Assembly: GCF_014779765.1 (NCBI RefSeq)
Contig: NZ_JACXZA010000011.1
Location: 1 to 64,000, forward strand
Length of the DNA stretch: 64,000 nucleotides
Reading direction: 5' to 3'
Origin: Paenibacillus terricola
GTDB lineage: Bacteria; Bacillota; Bacilli; Paenibacillales; Paenibacillaceae
Made by a program: the position numbers and the translations under genes. The notes beneath the pieces were generated by a model. The model was not told where the DNA came from, made no database searches, and saw only the letters and a list, made by a program, of their open reading frames with translations. Positions 1-9,158 of the stretch are shown here, piece after piece; the stretch's first letter is position 1; every line of letters begins with the position of its first letter.

Positions 1-98
1 TGTAAGATCCCTGGAAGACGACCAGGTTGATAGGCTCGAGGTGGAAGCGCAGCAATGCGTGCAGCTGACGAGTACTAATCGATCGAGGGCTTATCCTA
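1..98 (+). rRNA. rrl: 23S ribosomal RNA, 3' end (partial)
   Basis: The first bases match the conserved last ~95 nt of bacterial 23S rRNA (the helix around GATCCCTGGAAGACGACCAG and the closing CTAATCGATCGAGGGCTTATC). The gene enters from outside the window. The mature 3' end is placed near CTTATCC by analogy with Bacillus; the exact nucleotide is uncertain. No 5S gene follows before the first tRNA. Confidence 0.93.
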
Positions 99-279
99 AA
101 ATCCTTCTTCGGAAGGTAAAGCATATGCTAAAGCTAAGGATTCAACATTCGCATCCAGTTTTCAGGGTGTAACCACCTGGTCAATCAATGACAAGTGCAT
201 TGAGTGAATAGGATTACACGCAGCGCTTGGTCGCGCTGTATGCCTGATGGTATCCATTACCATAACAATGGACAAGTGT

Positions 280-356
280 GGCGGTGTAGCTCAGTTGGCT
301 AGAGCATTCGGTTCATACCCGGAGGGTCGGGGGTTCGAGTCCCTTCGCCGCTACCA
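280..356 (+). tRNA. tRNA-Met (CAT), elongator
   Basis: Full cloverleaf with encoded CCA. The anticodon loop reads TTCATAC, anticodon CAT. The acceptor begins GGCGGTG and ends CGCCGCT, with the G1-U72 pair of the Bacillus elongator tRNA-Met rather than the C1-A72 mismatch of an initiator. First tRNA after the 23S gene. Confidence 0.95.
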
Positions 357-376
357 CTACCTTAATCAATTCCCAT

Positions 377-452
377 GGAGGCTTAGCTCAGCTGGGAGAG
401 CATCTGCCTTACAAGCAGAGGGTCGGCGGTTCGATCCCGTCAGCCTCCACCA
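377..452 (+). tRNA. tRNA-Val (TAC)
   Basis: Cloverleaf with acceptor GGAGGCT/AGCCTCC, anticodon loop CTTACAA, T-loop GTTCGATC and encoded CCA. Second gene in the rRNA-linked tRNA cluster. Confidence 0.95.
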
Positions 453-465
453 TATTTACGAATGC

Positions 466-542
466 GGAGCCGTGGTGTAGAGGCCTAACATGCCTGCCTG
501 TCACGCAGGAGACCGCGGGTTCGAATCCCGTCGGCTCCGCCA
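466..542 (+). tRNA. tRNA-Asp (GTC)
   Basis: Acceptor GGAGCCG pairs with CGGCTCC; discriminator G and CCA are encoded. The anticodon loop CTGTCAC gives anticodon GTC. Third gene of the cluster. Confidence 0.94.
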
Positions 543-587
543 TTCCCTTCAACATTTAATGCAGGGATATAATTGAAAATTGAATAA

Positions 588-663
<76 letters not shown>

Positions 664-703
664 TTTGATTCCTGATGCAATGGCGCAGAAGGTTCGTTAA
701 CAT

Positions 704-788
704 GGAGGATTAGTGAAGTGGCTAAACACGGCAGACTGTAAATCTGCTCTCTCTGAGTTCGGTGGTTCGAATCCATCATCCTCCACCA
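704..788 (+). tRNA. tRNA-Tyr (GTA)
   Basis: 85-nt class II tRNA with a long variable arm. Acceptor GGAGGAT/ATCCTCC, anticodon loop CTGTAAA (GTA), encoded CCA. Confidence 0.94.
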
Positions 789-803
789 CTTATTTTACAG
801 CAA

Positions 804-879
804 GAGCCATTAGCTCAGTTGGTAGAGCACCTGACTTTTAATCAGGGTGTCGTAGGTTCGAGTCCTACATGGCTCACCA
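804..879 (+). tRNA. tRNA-Lys (TTT)
   Basis: Acceptor GAGCCAT/ATGGCTC, anticodon loop CTTTTAA (TTT), encoded CCA. Last tRNA of the cluster, followed 20 nt later by a terminator. Confidence 0.95.
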
Positions 880-898
880 TTTATCCAACAAACAAGCA

Positions 899-926
899 CC
901 ACAGACTACGGTCTGTGGTTTTTTTG
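899..926 (+). terminator. Rho-independent terminator of the rRNA/tRNA operon
   Basis: Perfect 8-bp stem CCACAGAC/GTCTGTGG with a TACG tetraloop followed by seven T. Confidence 0.9.
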
Positions 927-1028
927 TGTTCTTCGAATGGAACGATCATACAAGAAATTCGTAAGCATGGTAGGGAGTATGTTACAATGACCTAAAAGAA
1001 AAAGGCTTACATGGATAGGGGATAAGGA

Positions 1029-2123
1029 ATGAGCATGTCGGATTGGGAACAGCTGCAGCACATTTTGAAATGCCCGATCATTGCTGAAGATTTGCTCGTG
1101 TCGGATCATTCAGAATGGACAAGTTTAGAGCCGGGTACGGTATGGATGGAGGAAGCGGAGTCGCTTAAAGTCGTGTGGCGTGTAGACTATCGCATGCTGC
1201 GACAATTAACGATTAAGCGCAGCTCTTGGACGGATACAGAGAAGGCATTGGTGCAGTGGGCGATCACGCAGCAGGCTGGACAAGGGTCAACTCACCCTTT
1301 TGAGACGGATGGCAAATCAGATCTTGAGCGTAAATCCCGTGCACTAGGGGAATGGATCGTTCAGCAAGCAGCTATTAATGGTACGGAGACGATACCTGGT
1401 AGTCTAGCTGCGGATGGACGGCTTTATGCAGAAATGATTCCTTTCTTATTAGAAACGGATCAAGCAGCGGAGGCATCAGCTCTCAATGACCTGCAGAAGC
1501 TTTTGGCTTCTTTCTTAGATGAAGAAGTTATTGTAATTCCGCTTAAGGCACAGGAGTGGCTCGTTCTTGCTCCAGTATCATTAACGCGTGACACAATGGA
1601 TGAACGTGATGATCAGACGGAGATGCTGGAGGACAGCTTGGCTTCAATCGGATCAGGTCTGCAGGAAATGCTGGCAAGCGAGTGGATTGGCGAATGTCAT
1701 TTAGCTGTTGGACGTCCGATGAAGCCTGTGAAGTCGATTGTTCAATCGGTTATGCTGCTACAAGAGACGATTGAGCTTGGACGCATTTTTGAGATGGGAT
1801 CGAATATTCATCTTCCATGGAACATGCACCTGGAGCGATTGCTCATTAGCATTCCGGAGAATGTCCGTCTTCGTTATGTGGAACAGGCATTCGGAAGATC
1901 AGATGTGTTCATGGAACCAGAGACGTTGTCGACGCTGGAGACCTTCTTCGCATTGGATTGTAATGTAAGTGAGACTGCCAAGAAGCTATATATCCATCGG
2001 AATACATTATTGTATCGATTAGATAAGCTGAAACAGGAATCTGGCTTGGATGTACGGGTGTTCCGAGACGCAGTATTAATGAAGATCATTTTGCTATTGT
2101 ACAAAGTTACGAAAAGGACCTAA
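1029..2123 (+). CDS. PucR/CdaR-type helix-turn-helix regulator (YxkF-like)
   Basis: Cytoplasmic transcription factor of 364 residues. The C-terminal ~60 residues hold the PucR-type HTH: a segment reading NVSETAKKLYIHRNTLLYRL, typical of this family. The N-terminal 300 residues have no domain I can name and presumably sense a ligand. The ATG at 1029 follows GGGGATAAGG; a second in-frame ATG lies at 1035. It stands alone upstream of msmX, the arrangement of B. subtilis yxkF-msmX, so a role in sugar-uptake control is an inference from context only. Family call is firm; ligand and targets unknown. Confidence 0.82.
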   Translation: MSMSDWEQLQHILKCPIIAEDLLVSDHSEWTSLEPGTVWMEEAESLKVVWRVDYRMLRQLTIKRSSWTDTEKALVQWAITQQAGQGSTHPFETDGKSDLERKSRALGEWIVQQAAINGTETIPGSLAADGRLYAEMIPFLLETDQAAEASALNDLQKLLASFLDEEVIVIPLKAQEWLVLAPVSLTRDTMDERDDQTEMLEDSLASIGSGLQEMLASEWIGECHLAVGRPMKPVKSIVQSVMLLQETIELGRIFEMGSNIHLPWNMHLERLLISIPENVRLRYVEQAFGRSDVFMEPETLSTLETFFALDCNVSETAKKLYIHRNTLLYRLDKLKQESGLDVRVFRDAVLMKIILLLYKVTKRT

Positions 2124-2221
2124 ATTTTTTGTAAGGAATGTGCATAGTCATATGGGATGCACTGAGTTAATATAGAAACATAACGAAACGAATCATACAA
2201 TTGTTTAGGGGGAAATGACTC

Positions 2222-3343
2222 ATGGCAGGTGTACGCTTAGAGCATGTGTACAAAAAATATCCAGGTTCCGATCTCGCATCCGTTAAAGATATCAATCTCG
2301 ACATTAAGGATAAAGAATTCCTCGTACTCGTCGGCCCATCGGGTTGCGGTAAATCGACGACACTTCGGATGATTGCCGGCCTTGAAGAAATTTCCGAGGG
2401 TAAACTGTTCATCGGCGACCGCCTTGTGAACGATGTTGCTCCTAAAGATCGCGACATCGCGATGGTATTCCAATCCTACGCCCTGTACCCGCACATGAAC
2501 GTGTACCAGAACATGGCGTTCGGTCTGAAACTTCGTAAATTCAAAAAAGCAGACATCGACAAACGCGTTCGTGAAGCTGCTAAAATTCTCGATATCGAGC
2601 ACTTGCTCGACCGTAAACCTAAGGCTCTGTCCGGTGGTCAACGTCAGCGTGTAGCACTCGGCCGTGCTATCGTTCGTGAACCACAAGTATTCTTGATGGA
2701 CGAACCACTTTCCAACTTGGACGCTAAACTCCGTGGTCAAATGCGCGCGGAAATCTCCAAACTGGCTAAACGTCTTGAAACGACTGTTATCTACGTAACA
2801 CATGACCAGGTCGAAGCAATGACGATGGGTGACCGTATCGTAGTTATGAAAGACGGTATCATCCAACAAGCAGCTTCTCCTGAAGAGCTGTACAACCACC
2901 CAACGAACATCTTCGTTGCTGGCTTCATCGGCGCTCCTTCGATGAACTTCATCGCAGGCACACTGACGGACAAAGGCGGAGAGCTTCGCTTCAAAGCTGA
3001 CGGCATTGACGTTGTTATGCCAGAAGGCAAAGCTAAAGTTCTTCGTGACAAAGGCTATGCTAACAAAGAGGTTATTCTTGGTATTCGTCCAGACGATTTC
3101 CACGAAGAGCCAGTGTTCATGGAAGCTTCGCCTAACACGATCGTATCGGCTCACATCGATGTTGCTGAGAACCTCGGCCACGAGATGATCCTTTACATGA
3201 ACGGTATTGGTTCGCAAGCAGTAACGGCACGTGTAGACGGTCGTTCGACGCTTCGCGAAGGCCAAAACGTTAAACTCGCTATCGATATGAACAAGTCACA
3301 CATCTTCGATAAAGAGTCCGAACTGAACGTATTCGAGAACTAA
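2222..3343 (+). CDS. msmX: Multi-sugar ABC transporter ATP-binding protein MsmX/UgpC type
   Basis: ATPase subunit shared by carbohydrate (CUT1) importers, acting at the inner face of the membrane. 373 residues: Walker [10 protein letters not shown] near residue 38, Q-loop in [12 protein letters not shown], signature LSGGQRQR, Walker B VFLMDEP, D-loop SNLDAKL, H-loop THDQ, then a C-terminal TOBE/MalK regulatory region from about residue 240. SD AGGGGGAA precedes the ATG by 7 nt. No permease or binding-protein genes are adjacent, as in B. subtilis where one MsmX serves several importers. The gene has strongly biased codon use (CGT, GGT, AAA), suggesting high expression. A strong terminator follows. 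Confidence 0.93.
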   Translation: MAGVRLEHVYKKYPGSDLASVKDINLDIKDKEFLVLVGPSGCGKSTTLRMIAGLEEISEGKLFIGDRLVNDVAPKDRDIAMVFQSYALYPHMNVYQNMAFGLKLRKFKKADIDKRVREAAKILDIEHLLDRKPKALSGGQRQRVALGRAIVREPQVFLMDEPLSNLDAKLRGQMRAEISKLAKRLETTVIYVTHDQVEAMTMGDRIVVMKDGIIQQAASPEELYNHPTNIFVAGFIGAPSMNFIAGTLTDKGGELRFKADGIDVVMPEGKAKVLRDKGYANKEVILGIRPDDFHEEPVFMEASPNTIVSAHIDVAENLGHEMILYMNGIGSQAVTARVDGRSTLREGQNVKLAIDMNKSHIFDKESELNVFEN

Positions 3344-3360
3344 TCGATTCGTAATAGATG

Positions 3361-3397
3361 AACAGCCTCTGAGCTCACAGCTCAGAGGCTGTTTTTT
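3361..3397 (+). terminator. Terminator after msmX
   Basis: 14-15-bp inverted repeat (AACAGCCTCTGAGC / GCTCAGAGGCTGTT) followed by TTTTTTG. Confidence 0.92.
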
Positions 3398-3455
3398 GTT
3401 TATCACATAAGAATAAATAAGTTTACGAGCTCATCATCGGAATGGCCTCGATATA

Positions 3456-3542
3456 GGTTTTCTCACATTGAAGTGGTATTAAGAAAACCGTTTGGCTTAC
3501 TGCGATGTCTAATAGATATTGGAGAAGATGGGAGGCGAGTGA
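3456..3542 (+). promoter_or_regulatory. Upstream region of the sigma/anti-sigma pair, with inverted repeat
   Basis: An 8-bp inverted repeat, GGTTTTCT at 3456 and AGAAAACC at 3482, lies 54 nt before the sigma gene. The right arm GAAAACC followed about 16 nt later by TGTC loosely resembles ECF promoters (GAAAC ... CGTC), which would fit autoregulation. This is a weak motif match. Confidence 0.3.
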
Positions 3543-4136
3543 TTGGAACGGGAATTCACCGTATATGAACCGCCAAGTGCAATTGCGAACGAACCATACG
3601 GAGATGAGACCGCGTTAGCGGCTGCCGCTATTCAAGGGGACGAAGAAGCATTCCTACGTCGAATAGAGATGGAGCGTGGCAAGCTATATGCCATTGCTTA
3701 CAGTTATACTCGCCATCAAGTCAATGCGTTAGAGGCGATACAAGAGACCGTGTGCCGGGCATGGCTGAAGCGTAGAACATTGAGAGAACCGCGGTACTGG
3801 AGCACGTGGCTTGTTCGTATTTTGATTCGTATATGTATGGATATACAGCGCAAGCAGAAGCGAGAGGTACCGACGGATGATGCGCAGCTCATGCCGGATG
3901 TGTCGAATGCAGATGATCCTTCGGATCGTATGGCGCGACGGATGATGATCGAGGTGGCACTCGATCGGCTCGATGCGAAGGAGCGCATGGTCGTCGTGCT
4001 CAAGTACTATCGGGATATGACGCTGAGTGAGATTGCATTTCTAATGGATAAGCCGATAGGGTCCGTTAAGACCTGGCTGCATAAAGCATTAGGCAAGCTG
4101 CGAACCGAGTTAGGTCAATGGGAAGGAGATGAATAG
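3543..4136 (+). CDS. ECF-type RNA polymerase sigma-70 family sigma factor
   Basis: 197 residues. Region 2 (about 27-95) contains AIQGDEEAFLRRIE and AIQETVCRAWLKR; region 4 (about 133-185) contains LDAKERMVVVLKYYRDMTLSEIA then KPIGSVKTWLHKALGKLR, the promoter -35 recognition helix. No ATG fits: translation starts at TTG 3543, 7 nt after GGGAGG. It is followed 5 nt later by a membrane protein that is almost certainly its anti-sigma factor, so it is expected to be held inactive until an envelope signal. Target promoters are unknown. Confidence 0.88.
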   Translation: MEREFTVYEPPSAIANEPYGDETALAAAAIQGDEEAFLRRIEMERGKLYAIAYSYTRHQVNALEAIQETVCRAWLKRRTLREPRYWSTWLVRILIRICMDIQRKQKREVPTDDAQLMPDVSNADDPSDRMARRMMIEVALDRLDAKERMVVVLKYYRDMTLSEIAFLMDKPIGSVKTWLHKALGKLRTELGQWEGDE

Positions 4137-4141
4137 AAGTC

Positions 4142-5542
4142 ATGCGTAAACAAGGTCGAGATGACGAGTCTCTAGATAAGGAGTATCCTAACGAGCGACA
4201 AGCAGAGGAGATCGACCCGAATTGGATGTTCGATCGGCAGGCCATTCAGCAGGAAGAGGTTGATATACCAGACGATGCTTTAAAGGAAGTGATTCGAAGT
4301 GGACTGATGCGCGGGAAACAACGGAGCCGCAATGTGCGAAGACGCCGATTGTTAATGAGAGCATCTACAGCGGTCTTAAGTATTCTGCTGCTATTAGCGG
4401 TCTTCACCCGCGTCTCCCCTGTCTTCGCTTCGGTGCTGAAGGATATTCCTTTCTTTAACAAATTCGTTCAGCTGATTGATTACGACTCCACACTTCGTTC
4501 AGCTGCGAACAATGAGTTCATGCAGGCTGTTCAGGTATCGGATACCGTGAACGGAAGAACGTTTACGGTTCATTTTATAATGACGGATGGGCATCGTCTT
4601 GTTCTGTTCTACTCCCTTGAGGGCGAAGGGATTACGAAAAGTAGCAGCCTGAGCAGCTTCAAGATTCAAGGGGCTCATGGTGAGGCAATCCCGGCTGGCT
4701 ATACGACTTGGGGAGCTGGTGATGAGGACAATAGCGCTGCAGGGGAGAAATTCGATAAAGTGGACATTCGAATCCAGCCAGGAACGACGCTCCCGGATCG
4801 GGTTGTATTCCAGACGGAATGCGAGCAAGACAAATTCCAAGTCGAGTTCGACATTGATCAGAGTCGATTCGCAACGATGCGTGAACAATACACCGTCGAT
4901 AAAGTTTTCCAAATTGGCGGACAATCGTACCATGTAGGTAACGTCACCGTCACTCCGCTACAGGTCGAAGTACCGATTGAGGATATGCCAGGTAACACGA
5001 AGAAGACCAATGGGCTAATTGAGCTTGCGTTAGTGGATGAGCAGGGAAATCGGTGGAAATGGGATTCGGGATCGGAGTCTACGATTTATTTCTACAGCAG
5101 CTATTATACCCGGCCCAAACATCTGACGCTTGTTGCCGATGGAGCGTATCAAGTGGATACTGGTCGTAAGTTGGTAATCGATACAGATAAGCTTCAGACG
5201 ATTGAAACACCTGACGAGCGGTTGAGATTAGTCGATACAAAGCCTAGTAGTGACGGTCAGAAGCTGACGCTCACAATTGAGATTGACGGTATGGATAAGA
5301 TTGAGGGCGTAAAGGGCTATAATCTTTTCAATCAATCAACGCCATTCACGGATGCTGAGGGTCATGCCTACTACCTGGATGGAGGTTCAGGAATAAGCAG
5401 TTTGCAGGATACTAGTTTAGATCATTATAAGCAAGAGATTACGTATACGATTCCGAACAAACCGTATAAACAGCCGTTGACATTTGAACTGGATCAGTAC
5501 CCCGGTTACGTGCTGCAGCAGGTCAAGGTACCGATTCGATAA
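4142..5542 (+). CDS. Membrane-bound anti-sigma factor with DUF4179-like extracellular region
   Basis: 466 residues: a charged cytoplasmic segment (1-75) likely to bind the sigma factor, one membrane helix about residues 76-98 (ending VSPVFASVL), and a ~365-residue beta-rich extracytoplasmic domain with the [14 protein letters not shown] segment typical of DUF4179 proteins. The SD GGAAGGAGAT overlaps the end of the sigma gene, so the two are translationally close. The function as anti-sigma is inferred from topology and operon position; I cannot name the stimulus. A terminator follows directly. Confidence 0.82.
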   Translation: MRKQGRDDESLDKEYPNERQAEEIDPNWMFDRQAIQQEEVDIPDDALKEVIRSGLMRGKQRSRNVRRRRLLMRASTAVLSILLLLAVFTRVSPVFASVLKDIPFFNKFVQLIDYDSTLRSAANNEFMQAVQVSDTVNGRTFTVHFIMTDGHRLVLFYSLEGEGITKSSSLSSFKIQGAHGEAIPAGYTTWGAGDEDNSAAGEKFDKVDIRIQPGTTLPDRVVFQTECEQDKFQVEFDIDQSRFATMREQYTVDKVFQIGGQSYHVGNVTVTPLQVEVPIEDMPGNTKKTNGLIELALVDEQGNRWKWDSGSESTIYFYSSYYTRPKHLTLVADGAYQVDTGRKLVIDTDKLQTIETPDERLRLVDTKPSSDGQKLTLTIEIDGMDKIEGVKGYNLFNQSTPFTDAEGHAYYLDGGSGISSLQDTSLDHYKQEITYTIPNKPYKQPLTFELDQYPGYVLQQVKVPIR

Positions 5543-5548
5543 GAAGAG

Positions 5549-5579
5549 ACGGGCTAAACATTGCGTTTAGCCCGTTTTT
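5549..5579 (+). terminator. Terminator after the anti-sigma gene
   Basis: 11-bp perfect stem ACGGGCTAAAC/GTTTAGCCCGT with a 4-nt loop and TTTTT tail. Confidence 0.92.
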
Positions 5580-5625
5580 CATTTACGATGAAGACATTGG
5601 AAAAACGGCGAGGGAGGCAGCGTTG

Positions 5626-6564
5626 ATGCCCAAAAAGGTGAAAGTATCGGAACTCGTTCAGCAGTTCCAGTTTGAGATTTTGTCCGGCGAGGAAGGGCTT
5701 CGCCGTACGATAACGACAGATGACTTATATCGGCCAGGGCTTGAGATGGCAGGCTATTTTCATTACCATCCGCGTGAGCGGGTGCAAATACTCGGTAAGA
5801 CGGAGCTGACATTCCTCCAGACGCTTAGTGCGCAATCCCGTTCAGAGCGGATGGAGAGACTGTGCAATGATGAAGCGCCATGTATCATAATTACACGTGG
5901 TCTAGAGGCGCCGACTGAGCTGCTCGAACAGTCCAAACAAGCGAATGTGCCCGTATTGCGAAGCGGTATGGCGACAACGATTCTGCAGAGCCGCGTGACG
6001 AACTTCTTGGAGCGTAAGCTGGCACCAACTGCTACGATTCACGGTGTATTAGTAGACGTATACGGCATAGGGATGCTCATTACAGGCGGCAGCGGTATCG
6101 GTAAAAGTGAGACGGCGCTTGAGCTCGTGAAGCGCGGTCACCGATTAGTCGCTGATGATGCGGTAGAGATCAGGCAGACGTCCGATAATCAGCTGCATGG
6201 ATCTGCACCGGAACTTATTCGTCATTTGCTAGAAATTCGCGGTCTTGGCATTATTAATGTTATGACATTATTCGGAGCAGGAGCAATTCGCAACAACAAA
6301 CGGATTGAGCTTGTCATTCGACTTGAGAACTGGCAGCCGGACAAGCAGTATGACCGTCTTGGTCTGGATGAGGAGACGACTCGCATAATCGATACGGATG
6401 TGCCGCTCGTTACCGTTCCTGTACGTCCTGGCCGTAACTTAGCGGTTATTATTGAAGTGGCAGCAATGAACTACCGTTTGAAACGAATGGGTTATAATGC
6501 AGCACTGCAATTCACCAACAAGCTTACAGAGACGATCGCAGACGACATGGATGATTATGAATGA
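5626..6564 (+). CDS. hprK: HPr kinase/phosphorylase
   Basis: Bifunctional enzyme that phosphorylates and dephosphorylates Ser46 of HPr (and Crh), the switch for CcpA-mediated catabolite repression. 312 residues. N-terminal half HPr_kinase_N (1-130); C-terminal P-loop GGSGIGKS at 154-161 and the HprK signature [11 protein letters not shown] near 205. The ATG at 5626 is preceded by GGGAGG with 8-nt spacing; a TTG immediately before it is a poorer start. First gene of a run hprK-lgt-ppaX-yvoF-his, as in B. subtilis. Its substrate, an HPr-family protein with Ser46, is encoded at 24778. Confidence 0.97.
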   Translation: MPKKVKVSELVQQFQFEILSGEEGLRRTITTDDLYRPGLEMAGYFHYHPRERVQILGKTELTFLQTLSAQSRSERMERLCNDEAPCIIITRGLEAPTELLEQSKQANVPVLRSGMATTILQSRVTNFLERKLAPTATIHGVLVDVYGIGMLITGGSGIGKSETALELVKRGHRLVADDAVEIRQTSDNQLHGSAPELIRHLLEIRGLGIINVMTLFGAGAIRNNKRIELVIRLENWQPDKQYDRLGLDEETTRIIDTDVPLVTVPVRPGRNLAVIIEVAAMNYRLKRMGYNAALQFTNKLTETIADDMDDYE

Positions 6565-6636
6565 GATAGCAAGCCGGCTTAACCGAGCCGGTCTCTTGCG
6601 GTGACTCTAATAATTTAAAGGAGACTCGGCCCTATT

Positions 6637-7608
6637 ATGTTGGAAACGCTTCGTCTTAATCCAATTGCATTCGATCTCGGACCGATTACGGTGCACTGGT
6701 ACGGCATCATCCTGGGTTTGGGGGCATTGGTCGGACTGCTGCTTGCCGTTCAAGAAGGCAAACGCTTCGGCATTACCCCGGACTTCTTCATGGATCTGCT
6801 TCTCCTTGGTGTTCCTTCGGCTGTCATCGCTGCACGTATCTACTATGTAGCATTCGAATGGAACCGCTATAAGAATGATTTCTTGTCCGTCTTCAAAATA
6901 TGGGAGGGCGGAATCGCGATCTACGGCGCGTTGATCGGTGCTTTCATATGCGGCATTCTGTATGCTCGTCAGAAGGGATACAACTTCCTGCGCATTGCGG
7001 ATATTTGTGCGCCGTCGCTTATCGCGGGCCAATTGATTGGCCGTTGGGGCAACTTCGTTAACCAGGAAGCTTATGGCGGTCCTGTAGAGGAATCGTTCCT
7101 GCGGGACAAGCTTCATCTCCCAGGATGGATTGTTGACCAGATGAATGTGGAAGGTATCTTCCACCATCCAACGTTCCTGTATGAGTCGCTCTGGAATGTG
7201 GTAGGCATTATTATACTGTTCGTTCTCCGTCGTCAGAAGTTTCTGCGCGTGGGCGAATTGCTGTGCACGTACTTCTTCTGGTACGCACTCGGTCGCTTCT
7301 ATATTGAAGCATTGCGCACGGACAGCTTGGCATTCTCCGGTCCGGACTGGCTCGCATCGTTCATGAACGGACTGTGGACGCCAATGGAGTGGATGGGCTT
7401 CAGCCAAGGTTACTTGAATATCGCAGTAGAAGGCAATGTGCGTGTGTCGCAGCTCGTCAGTGTTGTGCTGCTGCTCGCGGCTATCGTATTCGTCGTTGTA
7501 AGACGCGTAACGATCGCCAATCCGGTACGCTATCTAGATCCGATTGTATCGAGCAAGCAGCAAGCGTCCGATATCAAGATTGATTCTTCGGATGCTGCCA
7601 ACAGCTAA
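6637..7608 (+). CDS. lgt: Prolipoprotein diacylglyceryl transferase
   Basis: Integral membrane enzyme that transfers diacylglycerol from phosphatidylglycerol to the lipobox cysteine of prolipoproteins. 323 residues with about seven hydrophobic segments. The N-terminal HWYGIILGLG and the Lgt signature GRWGNFVNQEAYGG (near residue 148) with catalytic Arg are intact. The C-terminal ~45 residues (RRVTIANPVRYLDPIVSS...) extend past the typical membrane core. SD AAAGGAG lies 15 nt upstream. A hairpin without a T tract (GCAAGCCGGCT/AGCCGGTCTCTTGC) fills the spacer from hprK, so the operon probably reads through. Confidence 0.96.
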   Translation: MLETLRLNPIAFDLGPITVHWYGIILGLGALVGLLLAVQEGKRFGITPDFFMDLLLLGVPSAVIAARIYYVAFEWNRYKNDFLSVFKIWEGGIAIYGALIGAFICGILYARQKGYNFLRIADICAPSLIAGQLIGRWGNFVNQEAYGGPVEESFLRDKLHLPGWIVDQMNVEGIFHHPTFLYESLWNVVGIIILFVLRRQKFLRVGELLCTYFFWYALGRFYIEALRTDSLAFSGPDWLASFMNGLWTPMEWMGFSQGYLNIAVEGNVRVSQLVSVVLLLAAIVFVVVRRVTIANPVRYLDPIVSSKQQASDIKIDSSDAANS

Positions 7609-7653
7609 TCATTCGTGAAGAGGCTCCTAATCGGGGGAGTGTATAAGGAATGC

Positions 7654-7705
7654 AATCGGCTCCGTCTGCTCCGCCATTAATTGGCTGACGGCGGGGCCGA
7701 TTTTT
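7654..7705 (+). terminator. Terminator-like hairpin between lgt and ppaX
   Basis: Arms AATCGGCTCCGTC and GACGGCGGGGCCGATT pair almost fully and end in TTTTT. It may terminate or attenuate the hprK-lgt transcript before ppaX. Confidence 0.7.
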
Positions 7706-7727
7706 AAGCAGGAAGGGGATTAACGGT

Positions 7728-8372
7728 TTGACACAGCAGCAAATCAAGACGATGTTGTTTGACTTAGATGGTACGGTGCTCGACACGAACGAGCTCATCA
7801 TTCAATCTTTTATCCATGCGCTGGATGGTATCGTTGAACCGGGCTTTGGCGCGGAGCACATTATCCCATCGATGGGATTGCCGCTCGTGGATCAGCTCCG
7901 ATTGTTCTCCGGCAGGGAAGAAGTTGAGGATCTGCAAGACAAATACCGTGAGTTCAACCTGCGTGTGCATGACGAGTATGTGCAAGCTTTTCCCAACGTG
8001 AATGAAGTACTGAAAACGCTGCATGAGCACGGTATTCAGTTGGGCGTTGTAACGACGAAGATGCGCCTCACGACTGAGCGGGGTTTGAACTTCGTTGGCA
8101 TTCGCGAGTATATGAGCAGCATCGTATCAATTGATGATGTGAAGCATGCCAAGCCGCATCCAGAGCCTGTGCTTCGTGCAATGGAGGAGCTTGGCGCCGA
8201 TCCAGCTACTACGATAATGGTAGGAGACAGCGCGGTTGATATGGAATCAGCTGCAGCTGCAGGCGTCATCCCAGTTGGTGTTGCATGGTCGCTGAAAGGC
8301 GAACAGAAGCTGCTTGCTAGCGGCGCGAAACATATCATTCATGACATGCAGGATTTGCTTAAGTTCGTCTAA
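7728..8372 (+). CDS. ppaX: Pyrophosphatase PpaX (HAD family)
   Basis: Hydrolyses the pyrophosphate released when HprK dephosphorylates P-Ser-HPr. 214 residues with HAD motif I FDLDGTVLDTNEL (nucleophile Asp near residue 11), motif II VVTTKM, motif III KPHPEP and motif IV GDSAVDME. The start is TTG 7728, 9 nt after GGAAGGGG; the next ATG falls inside the first beta strand and would remove it. Position next to hprK and lgt supports PpaX over a generic phosphoglycolate phosphatase. Confidence 0.9.
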   Translation: MTQQQIKTMLFDLDGTVLDTNELIIQSFIHALDGIVEPGFGAEHIIPSMGLPLVDQLRLFSGREEVEDLQDKYREFNLRVHDEYVQAFPNVNEVLKTLHEHGIQLGVVTTKMRLTTERGLNFVGIREYMSSIVSIDDVKHAKPHPEPVLRAMEELGADPATTIMVGDSAVDMESAAAAGVIPVGVAWSLKGEQKLLASGAKHIIHDMQDLLKFV

Positions 8373-8401
8373 CCAACGTCTATCGACAAGGCGGGTGCTG
8401 A

Positions 8402-8896
8402 ATGGGACGTAACGTTGAACGGTTCAAGATGGAAGGTCCGAATGCGTTGTGGCAGGTTTACCGTACGGTGAGCCGGTTCAAAGCGGTACGTAATTTCGTA
8501 GCGATTCAAATCGCGCGTTACTGCCCGTCGCTTCCGGTTAAGAATGCGATTTATCGTCGTGTGCTTGGCATGAAGGTGGGGCGCGAGACGGCGTTTGCGT
8601 TGATGGTGATGGTCGATGTATTTTTCCCGGAGAAGATTGAGGTCGGTGATAATTGCATTATTGGCTACAATTCCACACTGCTAACGCATGAGTACCTGAT
8701 CGGCGAGTATCGGATCGGTAAGATTATAATTGGTAATAGCGTCATGATCGGTGCCAACACAACCGTGCTGCCCGGTGTAACGATTGGAGATGGAGCAGTT
8801 GTTGCAGCAGGTTCGGTTGTACATCGAGATGTGCCTGCAGGTGCATTCGTTGGTGGCAACCCGCTGCAGGAGCTTCGTGGATCAGGTCCAAAGTGA
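8402..8896 (+). CDS. Hexapeptide-repeat acyltransferase (YvoF-like)
   Basis: 164 residues. The C-terminal half has left-handed beta-helix hexapeptides ([44 protein letters not shown]), the trimeric acyl-/acetyltransferase fold. The acceptor is unknown. Same position as B. subtilis yvoF, between ppaX and hisZ. ATG follows the ppaX stop by 29 nt; the upstream AAGGCGGG is a modest SD. The stop codon overlaps the first stem of the terminator. Confidence 0.85.
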   Translation: MGRNVERFKMEGPNALWQVYRTVSRFKAVRNFVAIQIARYCPSLPVKNAIYRRVLGMKVGRETAFALMVMVDVFFPEKIEVGDNCIIGYNSTLLTHEYLIGEYRIGKIIIGNSVMIGANTTVLPGVTIGDGAVVAAGSVVHRDVPAGAFVGGNPLQELRGSGPK

Positions 8897-8928
8897 AGGC
8901 CAGACTCTCTCGTGGAGCTGGCCTTTTC
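8896..8928 (+). terminator. Terminator ending the hprK-yvoF transcript
   Basis: Stem AAGGCCAG/CTGGCCTT with inner CTC/GAG pairing and a TTTT tail separates yvoF from the his promoter. Confidence 0.85.
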
Positions 8929-8956
8929 CTGTGCTTTCGTGGGCGGGCGCTGTCCC

Positions 8957-8985
8957 TTGACGGTATGGTCAGATCATGGTACGAT
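8957..8985 (+). promoter_or_regulatory. Predicted sigma-A promoter of the histidine operon
   Basis: TTGACG at 8957 and TACGAT at 8980 with exactly 17 nt between them, 174 nt before hisZ. The long leader shows no T-box sequence (no AGGGTGG..CCGCG element), so the mode of regulation is not visible. Confidence 0.65.
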
Positions 8986-9158
8986 TACGACTAATCCTTT
9001 GTTTTGGTAGTATGGTAACATGGTATCGCTTTAATGCATCAAAGTAATGTTGGATGATGAACATAGAATAATGGAACTAACAAGAGAGAACGATGGAACA
9101 CAAACATAGAACAAACCGCAATCTATTCTTATAACAATTGCTAAGAAGGTGAATCCGT

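Noticed and set aside
2237-3265. A 342-codon minus-strand frame opposite msmX
   Set aside because: Antisense to a clear ABC ATPase with biased codons; composition implausible for a protein.
8930-9158. T-box or other known leader for the his operon
   Set aside because: No T-box sequence, specifier-loop pattern or terminator/antiterminator pair found in the 200-nt leader.
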